Origin: DASXUX01 sp036504595
GTDB taxonomy: Bacteria; Planctomycetota; SZUA-567; H5-PLA8
NCBI GenBank assembly: GCA_036504595.1
Contig: DASXUX010000082.1
Span: forward strand, 1 to 31,254
DNA length: 31,254 bases
Direction: 5' to 3'
Positions 1 to 7,766 of the stretch are shown here, one piece after another. The notes under the pieces were generated by a model. The model was not told the DNA's origin. It did no database searches and saw only the letters and a list, made by a program, of their open reading frames with translations. A program made the position numbers and the translations under genes. Position 1 is the first letter of the stretch; the number at the start of each line of letters is the position of its first letter.

Positions 1-198
1 TCGCGCTCGTACATTTCCAACAAGAACATGACGTTGGGCTACGGCATGTCGGCCTATCCCGGTTCGTATGACGGCACCGGCCGCAATACGTTCCTCATCA
101 ACAACAATGGAACGATTTTCCAAGGCGACCGCGGCACAACCCTTGGCCATCTGACGTTCTTCGATCCGACGCCCGGCACCTTCACCCCGACCGAATAA
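1..198 (+). CDS. Prepilin-like (type IV pilin/pseudopilin family) protein, C-terminal fragment
   Basis: The reading frame is open from the first base and stops with TAA at 196-198, so only the last 65 residues are in the window. The visible part closely matches the C-terminus of the complete gene that follows: both contain YDGTGRNT, then an NNNGT segment, then a Q-x-DRG stretch. It is therefore a tandem paralogue of a type IV pilin-like major or minor subunit. The N-terminal methylation motif, if present, lies outside the window. A strong hairpin terminator directly follows, so this gene probably ends its own transcript. Homology to the neighbour is seen directly; surface filament or secretion function is inferred from that neighbour. 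Confidence 0.8.
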   Translation, partial: SRSYISNKNMTLGYGMSAYPGSYDGTGRNTFLINNNGTIFQGDRGTTLGHLTFFDPTPGTFTPTE

Positions 199-215
199 GT
201 TTCGTCCCACTCACG

Positions 216-243
216 AAAAAGGCGGCCCTCGGGCCGCCTTTTT
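216..243 (+). terminator. Rho-independent terminator after the first prepilin gene
   Basis: A 7-bp GGCGGCC/GGCCGCC stem closes a CTCG tetraloop. It is flanked by AAAAA on the left and TTTTT on the right, giving a longer A-T extended stem and a U-tract. It lies 18 bases after the TAA of the first prepilin gene and before the RBS of the second, so the two paralogues are probably transcribed separately or with attenuation between them. Confidence 0.9.
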
Positions 244-287
244 CAAGACTACCTTGGTGCGGCCAAAGGTCAGACGGAGGAAAGCAA

Positions 288-872
288 ATGCGCGCGCAAC
301 CGGGATTCACTCTGATAGAGTTGATGATCGTCATCGCCATCATCGGAATCATCGCGGCGATCGCGATTCCCAGCCTGATGCGTTCTCGAATCACCGCCAA
401 TGAAACCGCTGCCGCGGCCTGCTGCCGCGAGTTCGCCGAGTCAGAAGAGATTTACCACCGCACCGATTACGATGGCGATGGCATTCTGGAGTACTGTCAG
501 CACCTCAGCGGGAACGATAGCCTCTTGGAACGTTCGGCCGGCTCGGGCGACTTGGCCTTTATCGACCGCAGTTTCGGCGCTGCCGAAGGCCCCCCCCTGG
601 TCTCCAACCTGAAGGCTGGCTACGTCTTCACTGTTCTCACCCGCCAAGGCTCATACGCCACCGGTGGGGCGAAGAGCTACCTTACAGGCGCAAATATGAC
701 GATTGGTTACGCGTTTTGCGCCGTTCCGGGCACCTACGACGGAACGGGGCGAAACACCTATATCACCAACAACAATGGAACCGTGTTTCAGTCTGATCGC
801 GGGTCGGCAAGTCCCGGTCACGTGACGAGCTTCAACCCCGATCCGACACTCTTCTTCCTGGTCTCTCAGTAA
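288..872 (+). CDS. Type IV prepilin-like protein with N-terminal methylation motif
   Basis: The 194-residue protein begins MRAQPGFTLIELMIVIAIIG, the classic prepilin peptidase site (cleavage after the Gly of PG, then F-T-L-I-E) followed by a hydrophobic helix to about residue 30. This marks a type IV pilin or type II secretion pseudopilin exported and processed by a PilD-like peptidase. GGAGG at 276-280 sits 7 bases before the ATG and fixes the start. The globular part has a CC pair near residue 43 and a D-x-D-G-D-G-I-L-E-Y stretch near residues 62-71 resembling a calcium-binding loop. The C-terminus is paralogous to the partial gene upstream. It ends 3 bases from the convergent lipoprotein gene. 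Which filament it builds cannot be told from the window. Confidence 0.9.
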   Translation: MRAQPGFTLIELMIVIAIIGIIAAIAIPSLMRSRITANETAAAACCREFAESEEIYHRTDYDGDGILEYCQHLSGNDSLLERSAGSGDLAFIDRSFGAAEGPPLVSNLKAGYVFTVLTRQGSYATGGAKSYLTGANMTIGYAFCAVPGTYDGTGRNTYITNNNGTVFQSDRGSASPGHVTSFNPDPTLFFLVSQ

Positions 873-875
873 TCG

Positions 876-1679
876 CTATTGCTTCTTGGCTTCCGGCTTC
901 TCCGCTTTCTTCGCGGTCTCCGCGAGTGGAGCAGCCGGTCTTTCATAAATCAGCTCTTCATCGCGCGGCGTGCGAACCGCCCGGTTCGGATCGGGCTTCT
1001 TGTCGGCATCCGGGTCTTTGAAGCCGGCGCGATTCTCAACCAGTTCCAATTGCTTCGCAATACGCATCCCTTCAGGTTGAGGAGTCGTGAAATCGCCGAC
1101 GATGGGCTTGATGTAATCGGGCTTGGTGGTCAGGTCGTCCTTCGGCGCAATCAACGGGTCGTCCGCGGCCGCAACCTGTTTGACCGGCTCCCGTTTGATG
1201 GCGATCTCATATTGCTTGCCAGAAAATGGATGCGTCACGTTCCCTGAACGCGCCAACTCGGCGCGCTGCATCAAGCTTTCGCGTTCACTGGCGCCCTGGC
1301 TCTCAGCGACTTCCTGCAACGGCTTCATGACGTAATGCAAATACACTTCGTCGTTCAGGCGAGCCGGCACGAGATTGTCAGCGAAGAGCGCGGCCGGGTC
1401 GTATCCATAGACGGGCGGCCTGACGTTCTCTTCCCGCACCATCACCTGATATTTCTCCATCCGCAGCTCGATGCGATACGTGCCATAGTGCGTAAAGCCC
1501 ACGCGAATGGGCGTGTGCCCCACCACGCGCCGGTTGATCGACACTTCCGCGCCCGCCGGAATGCTGGTCACCGTAATGCCGCGGCTGGTGCAGCCGGTTG
1601 CGCATAGCAGACCCAGAACGGCCAGACACGGCAGGATTTTGGATTCTAGATTTTGGATTTTGGATTGAGGCTGGATCAT
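876..1679 (-). CDS. PEGA-domain lipoprotein
   Basis: The 267-residue protein starts with a short polar stretch and a hydrophobic segment ending CATGC, a plausible type II signal-peptide lipobox with Cys about residue 30. The following ~45 residues (ITVTSIPAGAEVSINRRVVG, then TP-x-R and a GTYRIEL motif) are a PEGA domain, a small beta fold common in surface lipoproteins. The rest is charged and proline-rich, ending in an Ala/Lys/Glu tail, probably disordered. I chose ATG at 1679 because it forms an ATGA overlap with the stop of the upstream phosphodiesterase gene, implying translational coupling; the longer frame upstream is only overlap. The N-terminus before the hydrophobic segment (residues 4-15) is encoded by a 7-bp repeat array. 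Function beyond envelope attachment is unknown. Confidence 0.8.
   Translation of the reverse strand: MIQPQSKIQNLESKILPCLAVLGLLCATGCTSRGITVTSIPAGAEVSINRRVVGHTPIRVGFTHYGTYRIELRMEKYQVMVREENVRPPVYGYDPAALFADNLVPARLNDEVYLHYVMKPLQEVAESQGASERESLMQRAELARSGNVTHPFSGKQYEIAIKREPVKQVAAADDPLIAPKDDLTTKPDYIKPIVGDFTTPQPEGMRIAKQLELVENRAGFKDPDADKKPDPNRAVRTPRDEELIYERPAAPLAETAKKAEKPEAKKQ
1634..1668. repeat. Heptamer array (GGATTTT type), five units, inside the lipoprotein signal region
   Basis: Five consecutive 7-bp units read GGATTTT, GGATTCT, AGATTTT, GGATTTT, GGATTGA on the plus strand. On the coding strand they give the TCCAAAA-type units also found at 3422-3449 in leuS. They encode residues just before the hydrophobic core of the lipoprotein signal peptide. 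Confidence 0.85.
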
Positions 1680-2161
1680 TTGATCTCCAGAATTTCTGCC
1701 ACCATGGTTTCCAGATTCAGCAGAGCGCACGTCGGTTTTCCGGTCAGCCAACCGCAGCCTTCGCCGGGGTTCAGTTCCAACGGCTGAGTGTCGGTCCGCG
1801 GCTTGTTGATCTTCGCGTGCGAATGGCCGTAGAAAATGCCATCGCACGTCTTCCAGTATTCCGCCGGGACCTCCTCTTTGGAGTGCGCCACGCCCAGCTT
1901 GCGTCCGCCGATCTCGAAAACCTGCGGCCCGTCTTTCAGCTCGGGGAAGAGCTTCTTCAAGCCCACCTTCTCCCCGTCGTTGTTGCCGTAGATGATGTAC
2001 AGCGGCCCTTTGAACTTCAGGACCGCCTTAAGAGCAAATGGCGAAACGATATCGCCCAAGTGCAGCAGCCCTTCCGCGCCGCTGCTTTCCAGGAGCTTCA
2101 GCGCCTGCGCGATGCGCTCCAGATGATCATGAGTATCGGACAAAATCCCTAATTTCTTCAT
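1676..2161 (-). CDS. Metallophosphoesterase, YfcE/MJ0936-type phosphodiesterase
   Basis: The 161-residue protein has the full calcineurin-like metal-site set: D9 and H11 (SDTHDH), D37 (HLGDIVS), N60-D62 (YGNND), H93 (VAHS), and H113/H115 (YGHSH). Length and motif order fit the small single-domain YfcE/MJ0936 family, two-metal phosphodiesterases acting on model phosphodiesters with often unknown physiological substrate. A frame start at GTG 2173 exists, but that GTG lies in the GTGAGG that serves as Shine-Dalgarno for ATG 2161, so the later start is preferred. Its stop overlaps the start of the PEGA lipoprotein gene by 4 bases, so the two are probably co-translated. The protein has no signal peptide and should be cytoplasmic. 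Confidence 0.9.
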   Translation of the reverse strand: MKKLGILSDTHDHLERIAQALKLLESSGAEGLLHLGDIVSPFALKAVLKFKGPLYIIYGNNDGEKVGLKKLFPELKDGPQVFEIGGRKLGVAHSKEEVPAEYWKTCDGIFYGHSHAKINKPRTDTQPLELNPGEGCGWLTGKPTCALLNLETMVAEILEIK

Positions 2162-2214
2162 GGTTTGCCTCACATTAGACGCGCCAGAACTGAAAAGTAA
2201 AAGTAAAAACGGCA

Positions 2215-2304
2215 GGTAGTTTGGTGCCGGGTAGTCTGGTGTCTGGTTCTTAGGCTTCTGGGCACAAACCCACCACCTGACACCAGACTACCAGACCACC
2301 AGAC
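2215..2304. repeat. Inverted pair of ~8-bp-period arrays (GTAGTCTG / CCAGACTA)
   Basis: The 288-base gap between the phosphodiesterase and leuS holds GGTAGTTT/GGTGCCGG/GTAGTCTG/GTGTCTGG-like units on the left and their reverse complement (CCAGACTA, CCAGACCA, CCAGACC) on the right. A perfect 13-bp inverted repeat pairs 2231-2243 with 2279-2291 around a 35-base loop. It could act as a divergent-gene insulator hairpin or simply be an inserted repeat. Apart from this, the gap holds a GAACCCT array and no gene. Confidence 0.75.
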
Positions 2305-2406
2305 CCCATTTCCGCATGAATTTGACAAAAGATGCCGTATGGTGTTGGTTGTAGTTTCCGGCGGGCCAATGAGTGGTCCGCCGCGCTTTTTGAATGGTTC
2401 GTCGTT

Positions 2407-2440
2407 CTGACTCTGAACCCTGAACCCGAACCCTGAAACC
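2407..2440. repeat. Degenerate heptamer array (CTGAACC type) abutting the leuS ribosome-binding site
   Basis: Units CTGACT, CTGAACC, CTGAACC, CGAACC, CTGAAACC run directly into GAGG (2441-2444), the leuS Shine-Dalgarno, 5 bases before the ATG. The same motif on the opposite strand (CAGGGTT) recurs at 4925-4959 and 7721-7755. Confidence 0.75.
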
Positions 2441-2449
2441 GAGGTCGTT

Positions 2450-5400
2450 ATGCCGTCTGCAAAGTACACTCCCACCGAAATCGAGCCCAAGTGGCAACGC
2501 TATTGGGCGGAACACAACAGTTTCGCCATCCCAAATCCTGGCCAGCCCGGCTTCGACGCCTCCAAGCCCAAATTCTACGTGCTCGACATGTTCCCCTACC
2601 CCAGCGGCGCCGGCCTGCACGTCGGCCACCCGGAAGGCTACACCGCCACCGATATTCTCGCGCGCTGGCGCCGCATGAGAGGCTACAACGTCCTGCACCC
2701 AATGGGCTGGGACGCCTTCGGCCTGCCCGCCGAACAATACGCGATGCAAACCGGCACCCATCCGGCCGTGACGACGCAGAAGAACATCAACTCCTTCCGC
2801 GACACGCTGCAGCGCCTGGGCTTCTCCTACGATTGGACGCGCGAAGTCGATACGACCGACCCGAAATACTACCGCTGGACGCAATGGATCTTCCTGAAGC
2901 TGTTCAACAGCATCTTCGACACCCAGCAGCAACGCGCCCGCGACGTGCGCGAGATCGTTGCCGACCTGGACGCCGGCAAGATTTCGATCCGTGGCGCAGG
3001 CTGTCAGCCTGCGTCGAGTTCGGGCAAGCCAGAGGCCTGCGGTACAATCGTCTTCGACACTCCCGCCGCAGCCGGTTTGGTTACCGGATGGGGCCGCCAG
3101 TGGAGCGACCTCAACGCCGACGAACGCTGGAAGCTCCTGGCCAACCATCGGCTGGCTTACGTCAGCGAAGCCCCCGTCTGGTGGTGCGAGGCGCTCGGCA
3201 CTGTGCTCGCCAACGAAGAAGTCATCGACGGCCGCAGCGAACGTGGCGATCACCCCTGCATCAAGAAACCTCTGCGCCAGTGGATGCTGCGCATCACCGC
3301 CTACGCCGAACGCCTCATCGACGACCTGGAAGGCCTGGACTGGCCCGAACCGATCAAGCTGATGCAGCGCCATTGGATCGGCCGCTCGGAAGGTGCGGAA
3401 GTCGACTTCGAGCGGGTTGAATCCAAAATCCAAAATCCAAAATCCAAGATTCGCGTCTTCACCACTCGTCCCGACACACTCTACGGCGCGACGTACATGG
3501 TCCTGGCGCCGGAGCATCCGCTGGTGAAGGAGATCACCACGCCGGAACAAAAAGCGGCCGTCGAGCAGTACGTGCTGGAAACCAGCCGCAAGAGCGATCT
3601 GGCGCGCACCGATCTGGCCAAAGACAAAAGCGGCGTCTTCACCGGTGCGTATGCCTTCAACCCTGTCTACGACTGCAGCGATCCGCGAGCGAAGATTCCC
3701 ATCTGGATCGCCGATTACGTCCTGATGGGCTACGGCACCGGCGCGATCATGGCCGTGCCCGCGCACGACACGCGCGACGCCGAGTTTGCTGTGAAGTTTA
3801 AGCTGCCGATCACCAGCGTCGTCATGCCGCCGGATAGCTGGCTGAAAGAGAATGCTCCCGCGGACGCCGATCCCAAGGCTCTGCGAGAACGGTTCATCAA
3901 AGACCCGACCGCCTTCAAGTCGTTCTTCGTCGATGACGGCACCGCGTTCAATTCGCCCATTTTCGATGGCCTGCCCACGCCCGAAGCCAAGACGAAGATC
4001 GCTCAGTGGCTGCAACAGAAAGGCTTGGGCGAAGGCAAGGTCACCTATCGCCTGCGCGACTGGCTCTTCAGCCGCCAGCGCTACTGGGGCGAACCGTTCC
4101 CGATCGTCTGGGACAGCCAAGGCCACGCGCGCCCGCTGACCGACGATCAACTGCCGTTGATGTTGCCGGAAATGAGCGACTTCAAGCCCACCGGCAGCAC
4201 GGAACCGCCGCTGAGCAAAGCCAAAGACTGGCTGAATGTGAACATCGCCGTCCAGCAGGATGGCAGCGCCAGGGTGATCCCGGCCGGCACGGAGGCCGGC
4301 GCTACCGCTGTTCGTGAAACGAACACCATGCCCCAGTGGGCCGGTTCGTGCTGGTACTACCTGCGCTATCTGGACGCGCGCAACAATTCCGCACCGTTCA
4401 GCGCCGAAGCCGAAAAATACTGGATGAACGTGGACCTCTACGTCGGCGGCGCCGAACACGCCGTGCTGCATCTGCTTTACAGCCGCTTCTGGCACAAAGT
4501 CCTGTTTGATCGCGGCATCGTTCACACCAACGAACCGTTCCAGCGCCTCTTCAACCAGGGCCTCATCACCGCGTTCGCCTACAAAGATGACACCGGCCGG
4601 CTGCTGCCCGTGGACGAAGTCGAAGAAAAGGGCGAAGGCAATTTCGTCGTCAAAGCCACTGGCGGAGCCGCCAAGCAGATCGTCGCCAAGATGTCCAAGA
4701 CGCTCAAGAACGTCGTCAATCCGCACGACGTCATGAACGAGTATGGCGCCGACACGCTGCGCCTCTACGAAATGTTCATGGGCCCGCTCGAAGCCAGCAA
4801 GCCCTGGAACCCGCGCGACGTCCCCGGCGTCTTCCGCTTCCTGCGCGATTCCTGGCGAATGATTATCGACGATGATGAGAGCAAGCCGACCGCGGGGAGT
4901 CTCAGGCCCAATCTCGCTTCAGGACAGGGTTCAGGGTTCGGGGTTCAGGGTTCAGGGTCGGCCTCTGATGCGCTTGCGAGCCAAGAGCCAAGAGCTAAGA
5001 GCCAAGAGCCTAACGCACTTGAACGCGATTTGCACAAGACGATCAAGGGCGTGACGCAAGATTTGGAGCGCATGGCCTTCAACACCGCCATCAGCAAACT
5101 GATGGTCTTCAAGAACAAGGTCATGGAGAACGTCAGCGCGCTGAACCGTTCACAAGCCGAACGCTTCGTCCTGCTCCTGGCCCCGTTCGCTCCGCATCTG
5201 GCCGAAGAACTCTGGTCGCGCTTGGGACATGAGCAGTCCCTCATCGCAGAGAAATGGCCAACGTACGACGAAGCGTTGACCCAGGACGCGATGAAGGAAC
5301 TCGCCGTCCAGGTGAATGGCAAGATCCGAGCCCGCATCACCGTCGCCGCGAATGCGCCCGACGAAGACGTGAAGGCCACCGCTCAGCAAGCTGTCGCCGC

Positions 5401-5473
5401 GGACCTCGCCGGCAAGAAGGTTGTGAAGGTCATCGTGGTGCCGGGGAAGCTGGTGAATATCGTCGTGAAGTAA
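2450..5473 (+). CDS. leuS: Leucyl-tRNA synthetase
   Basis: This class I aminoacyl-tRNA synthetase charges tRNA-Leu in the cytoplasm. It shows the HIGH signature as HVGH at residues 57-60 (after YPSGAGL), the CP1 editing-domain motif TTRPDTLYG from residue 338, the WYYLRY core segment, and KMSKT at 747-751 in place of KMSKS. The C-terminal part has the anticodon-binding and small C-terminal domains. At 1007 residues it is longer than the usual 810-970. Part of the excess is repeat-derived peptide: residues ~181-199 (GAGCQPASSSGKPEACG), ~324-334 (SKIQNPKSKI), ~612-619 (AGTEAGAT) and ~826-855 (Gly/Ser-rich then a SQEPRAKSQEP stretch). All keep the frame and fall between conserved motifs, so the enzyme is probably active. 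The start is supported by GAGG at 2441-2444. Confidence 0.97.
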   Translation: MPSAKYTPTEIEPKWQRYWAEHNSFAIPNPGQPGFDASKPKFYVLDMFPYPSGAGLHVGHPEGYTATDILARWRRMRGYNVLHPMGWDAFGLPAEQYAMQTGTHPAVTTQKNINSFRDTLQRLGFSYDWTREVDTTDPKYYRWTQWIFLKLFNSIFDTQQQRARDVREIVADLDAGKISIRGAGCQPASSSGKPEACGTIVFDTPAAAGLVTGWGRQWSDLNADERWKLLANHRLAYVSEAPVWWCEALGTVLANEEVIDGRSERGDHPCIKKPLRQWMLRITAYAERLIDDLEGLDWPEPIKLMQRHWIGRSEGAEVDFERVESKIQNPKSKIRVFTTRPDTLYGATYMVLAPEHPLVKEITTPEQKAAVEQYVLETSRKSDLARTDLAKDKSGVFTGAYAFNPVYDCSDPRAKIPIWIADYVLMGYGTGAIMAVPAHDTRDAEFAVKFKLPITSVVMPPDSWLKENAPADADPKALRERFIKDPTAFKSFFVDDGTAFNSPIFDGLPTPEAKTKIAQWLQQKGLGEGKVTYRLRDWLFSRQRYWGEPFPIVWDSQGHARPLTDDQLPLMLPEMSDFKPTGSTEPPLSKAKDWLNVNIAVQQDGSARVIPAGTEAGATAVRETNTMPQWAGSCWYYLRYLDARNNSAPFSAEAEKYWMNVDLYVGGAEHAVLHLLYSRFWHKVLFDRGIVHTNEPFQRLFNQGLITAFAYKDDTGRLLPVDEVEEKGEGNFVVKATGGAAKQIVAKMSKTLKNVVNPHDVMNEYGADTLRLYEMFMGPLEASKPWNPRDVPGVFRFLRDSWRMIIDDDESKPTAGSLRPNLASGQGSGFGVQGSGSASDALASQEPRAKSQEPNALERDLHKTIKGVTQDLERMAFNTAISKLMVFKNKVMENVSALNRSQAERFVLLLAPFAPHLAEELWSRLGHEQSLIAEKWPTYDEALTQDAMKELAVQVNGKIRARITVAANAPDEDVKATAQQAVAADLAGKKVVKVIVVPGKLVNIVVK
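2990..3045. repeat. Palindromic repeat inserted in leuS
   Basis: It contains the inverted repeat GCAGGCTG TCAGCCTGC followed by a second GCC-AGAGGCCTGCGGTAC part. The stretch interrupts LeuRS with a Cys/Pro/Ser-rich peptide unlike flanking conserved sequence. Only one copy lies in the window, so membership of a dispersed family is inferred from its palindromic look. Confidence 0.55.
3422..3449. repeat. Heptamer array (TCCAAAA x4) inside leuS
   Basis: Three perfect TCCAAAA units plus TCCAAGA are translated as SKIQNPKSKI, immediately before the conserved editing-domain strand leading to TTRPDTLYG. The same unit type occurs at 1634-1668. Confidence 0.9.
4283..4306. repeat. 24-bp GCCGGC-bounded repeat in leuS
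   Basis: The unit is GCCGGCACGGAG followed by GCCGGCGCTACC, translated as AGTEAGAT. Identical or near-identical copies lie at 18651-18674, 18786-18809, 20234-20257, 22055-22079, 28574-28597 and, as a four-unit tandem, at 28649-28744. Confidence 0.9.
4925..5013. repeat. Two adjacent heptamer arrays (CAGGGTT x5, AGCCAAG x5) inside leuS
   Basis: CAGGGTT-type units occupy 4925-4959 and AGCCAAG/AGCTAAG units 4979-5013. Together with flanking bases they encode a low-complexity linker between the catalytic core and the anticodon-binding domain of LeuRS. Two different heptamer families lie within 20 bases of each other, in frame. Confidence 0.9.
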
Positions 5474-5504
5474 CATTCGCGCCACAGGTCACAAACGCAC
5501 TTCT

Positions 5505-5593
5505 GTTCGTCGTTTATGGTTCGTGGTTCATGGTTGGCGGAGTCGATTTCGCTTGCGTAACCACGAACCATGAACAATGAACCGTGAACCATG
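5505..5593. repeat. Inverted heptamer arrays (GTTCATG / AACCATG) between convergent genes
   Basis: Units GTTCGTC, GTTTATG, GTTCGTG, GTTCATG, GTTGGCG (5505-5539) face AACCACG, AACCATG, AACAATG, AACCGTG, AACCATG (5559-5593). The two arms could form a long imperfect hairpin between convergent leuS and the glycoside-hydrolase-like gene, where a bidirectional terminator would be expected. No gene is visible in 5474-5626. Confidence 0.8.
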
Positions 5594-5626
5594 TCTCCGT
5601 GTTCTCGTGACCTTTGTGGTTAGAAG

Positions 5627-7651
5627 TCACTCGCCTATCTCACCTTCAAACGCATACCAATCCACCGTGCACCAATCCCCGCCGGTGTTCTGGATCGTCA
5701 CGCGATGCTTGCCGGCGGGAATCGCAAACGAGTACGTCTGGTCGTATTCCTTGGCAGAACCGTCGTTCTTGCGATCCTTGTCGGGCAGGTCCACGGTCTT
5801 TGAAAGCTGCCCGTCGATGAGGCACTCCAGTTTCGCGCCGGCCATCGCGACGGCTCGGACGTGGACCTTAAGCGCGCCGCCCTTGGGCATGTTCAGTACG
5901 AACGTCGGCGGGTTGCGAAGCTGCGTGTGCAGCATGCCCTGCAAATATCCGTTGAGCGCCCACGCGTCGCGCACGACGCCGCCTTTTTCGACGACAAACT
6001 CGTTTTTCTCCGGCCGGTCCCAGCGCTTAGCGGGCACAATCCGCCGCCCCATCATCGCCAGCTCGAGCAAGGCGTCGTACTCCAATCGCGCGACAGCGTA
6101 AGCATCGAGTTCGGGAATGATCACCGTCGCCGCGCCATTCTCAACAGCGGCCCGCCCGTCCCGCTCGCCGTCCCAATCGGGCGACACGATCTTCACGGCT
6201 TTCGGCTGCTGCTTCGTGGGAAGTTGAATCGCGATATCCTTTCGCTTCACAGGCGCGCCGTCTTTCGCCTCGCGGTTGATCACATGCAAGTACAGAGCCT
6301 TGGACTGCGGATCGCGCCACAGCGACAGGCTCAGCAACGGCACCTTTGTAATCAGCGGCTCAAATCCGACCAGTTGCGGCTTTTGGTAGATCGCCTTGTT
6401 GCGCTGATAGAACGCCGCCTGATGAGCGACTTCGCCCAGCGTGCCGTCCGCCTTGGCATCGTTGCCGAAAGGCCCATGCACTGGGAACGCGAAGAATCCG
6501 CCGGCGGCGTAAATCTCCGCGCCGCGAGTGCGCATCCACAGCTTGCGCTGCTCCGGCGAAACTTTCATCCACGGAAATCCGTTAAAGCCCCAATCGTGAA
6601 AGAGCACCACAGGGACTTTTCGCCCCGCCACCGCCCAACCGGCCTGCACCGTCGAAGCCCACAACTGAATCTGGCTCTCTGAAAGATCGATCTTGTCTCC
6701 GGTCACGAGCCAGTCGCCCCAGACGCCGAGCACCTGCAAGTCCACGTAGCGCGCCAGCCCGTTCGCGCTGATCCACGCGCGCTGCGCCTTCGATTTTGCA
6801 TACGCGCGAATCGCATCGGTCAGCCACTTCCACTCTTTGTCGTCGCGAAAGGACCGAAACGCGTGCCAGTCGTTAGCGAGCGGATTCTTCGGATCGTGCG
6901 GCTTGGCGACAAAACCATTTTTCGCCAGGTATCCGCGATAATCGAAGCTCTCCAGCTTACCGTCCGGACAGATCGTTTTGTCCGCGAGCTCGATCTTCAG
7001 CTCTAATTTCCATTTCGCGTCGTCCTTTGCCCAGCCTTTACCTTCGACGTAGCGCTTGATGAGGAAATCACGAAAATCGCGCGTGGAATAGTCGTCAAAA
7101 CCTTCGTTGGGCTGCAGCACCGCGGTGTGCTCGTCCATGAAGAAGTATTCAGCGCCCGCGTCGATCTGCTTCTTGCACCACGACAGGAGATACTCGCGGT
7201 ACGCAGGGCACGAGAGGCTTCCGTGCCGAACGCCGCGCTCGCCCCAAGCGTCCACCAGCTTTCCATCCGGCCCGCGCGTGGCCATGTCGGCCACCTGAGC
7301 GTCCGTCAGCCCGTTCTCCCGGTCGTACAAAGCGCTGCACGTGATCCCGCCGCCGAAAATCGCACCCACCGCGTGAGCTTGCGGGACGAGAGGCGCGAAT
7401 TTGCTGAAGTCCGGCGCGTTGTGCCACTTGAACCACGCGCGAATCAGCACGTCCGAACCCGCCTTGCGCGCCAGAGCGATCCCCGCATCCGTCTCGATGC
7501 TCTCGTTCATCGTGTAGACAATCGCGTCGGCGATGTCGTCCACCGGCTTGTCGCGCCGCAACTCCGGCGGAAAGTCAGGCAACGAATCGTTCGCCGCGAA
7601 AGCTTGAGTCAGCAACAAAGAGGAGAACAGCAGCGCAACAGGCGTTTTCAT
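5627..7651 (-). CDS. Secreted glycoside-hydrolase-like protein with C-terminal beta module
   Basis: The 674-residue protein begins MKTPVALLFSSLLLTQAFAA, a clear Sec signal peptide cut after AFA. I chose the ATG at 7651, with the signal peptide at its start, over an upstream non-ATG extension. The main part (to about residue 480) looks like a TIM-barrel hydrolase of the putative glycosyl-hydrolase type: acidic and aromatic clusters such as GAEYFFMDEHTA, AWISANGLARY, LFHDWGFNGFPWMK and AGGFFAFPVHGPFG are typical barrel-strand ends. I cannot assign a CAZy family or the catalytic acids with certainty. The last ~80 residues (from LKVHVRAVAMAG to a WCTVDWYAFEGE ending) look like a carbohydrate-binding beta-sandwich. 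It is the last gene of the long minus-strand run and is probably extracellular or periplasmic. Confidence 0.7.
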   Translation of the reverse strand: MKTPVALLFSSLLLTQAFAANDSLPDFPPELRRDKPVDDIADAIVYTMNESIETDAGIALARKAGSDVLIRAWFKWHNAPDFSKFAPLVPQAHAVGAIFGGGITCSALYDRENGLTDAQVADMATRGPDGKLVDAWGERGVRHGSLSCPAYREYLLSWCKKQIDAGAEYFFMDEHTAVLQPNEGFDDYSTRDFRDFLIKRYVEGKGWAKDDAKWKLELKIELADKTICPDGKLESFDYRGYLAKNGFVAKPHDPKNPLANDWHAFRSFRDDKEWKWLTDAIRAYAKSKAQRAWISANGLARYVDLQVLGVWGDWLVTGDKIDLSESQIQLWASTVQAGWAVAGRKVPVVLFHDWGFNGFPWMKVSPEQRKLWMRTRGAEIYAAGGFFAFPVHGPFGNDAKADGTLGEVAHQAAFYQRNKAIYQKPQLVGFEPLITKVPLLSLSLWRDPQSKALYLHVINREAKDGAPVKRKDIAIQLPTKQQPKAVKIVSPDWDGERDGRAAVENGAATVIIPELDAYAVARLEYDALLELAMMGRRIVPAKRWDRPEKNEFVVEKGGVVRDAWALNGYLQGMLHTQLRNPPTFVLNMPKGGALKVHVRAVAMAGAKLECLIDGQLSKTVDLPDKDRKNDGSAKEYDQTYSFAIPAGKHRVTIQNTGGDWCTVDWYAFEGEIGE

Positions 7652-7688
7652 GGGGAAGTCTCGCGTTGGGATCCGCAAAACTTCTTAC

Positions 7689-7755
7689 CACAGAGGACAC
7701 GGAGGACACAGAACAAAAAAGGGTTCGGGGTTCAGGGGTCAGGGGTCAGGGTTTG
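7689..7755. repeat. CACAGAGGA nonamers and GGGTTCA heptamer array
   Basis: The 115-base gap between the lamin-tail gene and the hydrolase-like gene holds CACAGAGGA, CACGGAGGA, CACAGAA units, then GGGTTCG, GGGTTCA, GGGGTCA, GGGGTCA, GGGTTTG (7721-7755). It could add spacing or structure within a shared transcript; no terminator with a U-tract is evident. Confidence 0.8.
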
Positions 7756-7766
7756 TTGACTCAAGA

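Noticed and set aside
2322..2350. TTGACA at 2322-2327 as a leuS promoter
   Set aside because: No acceptable -10 element is found at 16-18 bp spacing; the region there reads GTTGGTTG.
2288..4726. 812-residue minus-strand open frame
   Set aside because: It lies entirely opposite leuS, whose protein shows all family motifs. The minus-strand translation is compositionally biased (Ala/Val/Gly/Arg rich) with no recognisable domain, as expected for an antisense shadow in GC-rich DNA.
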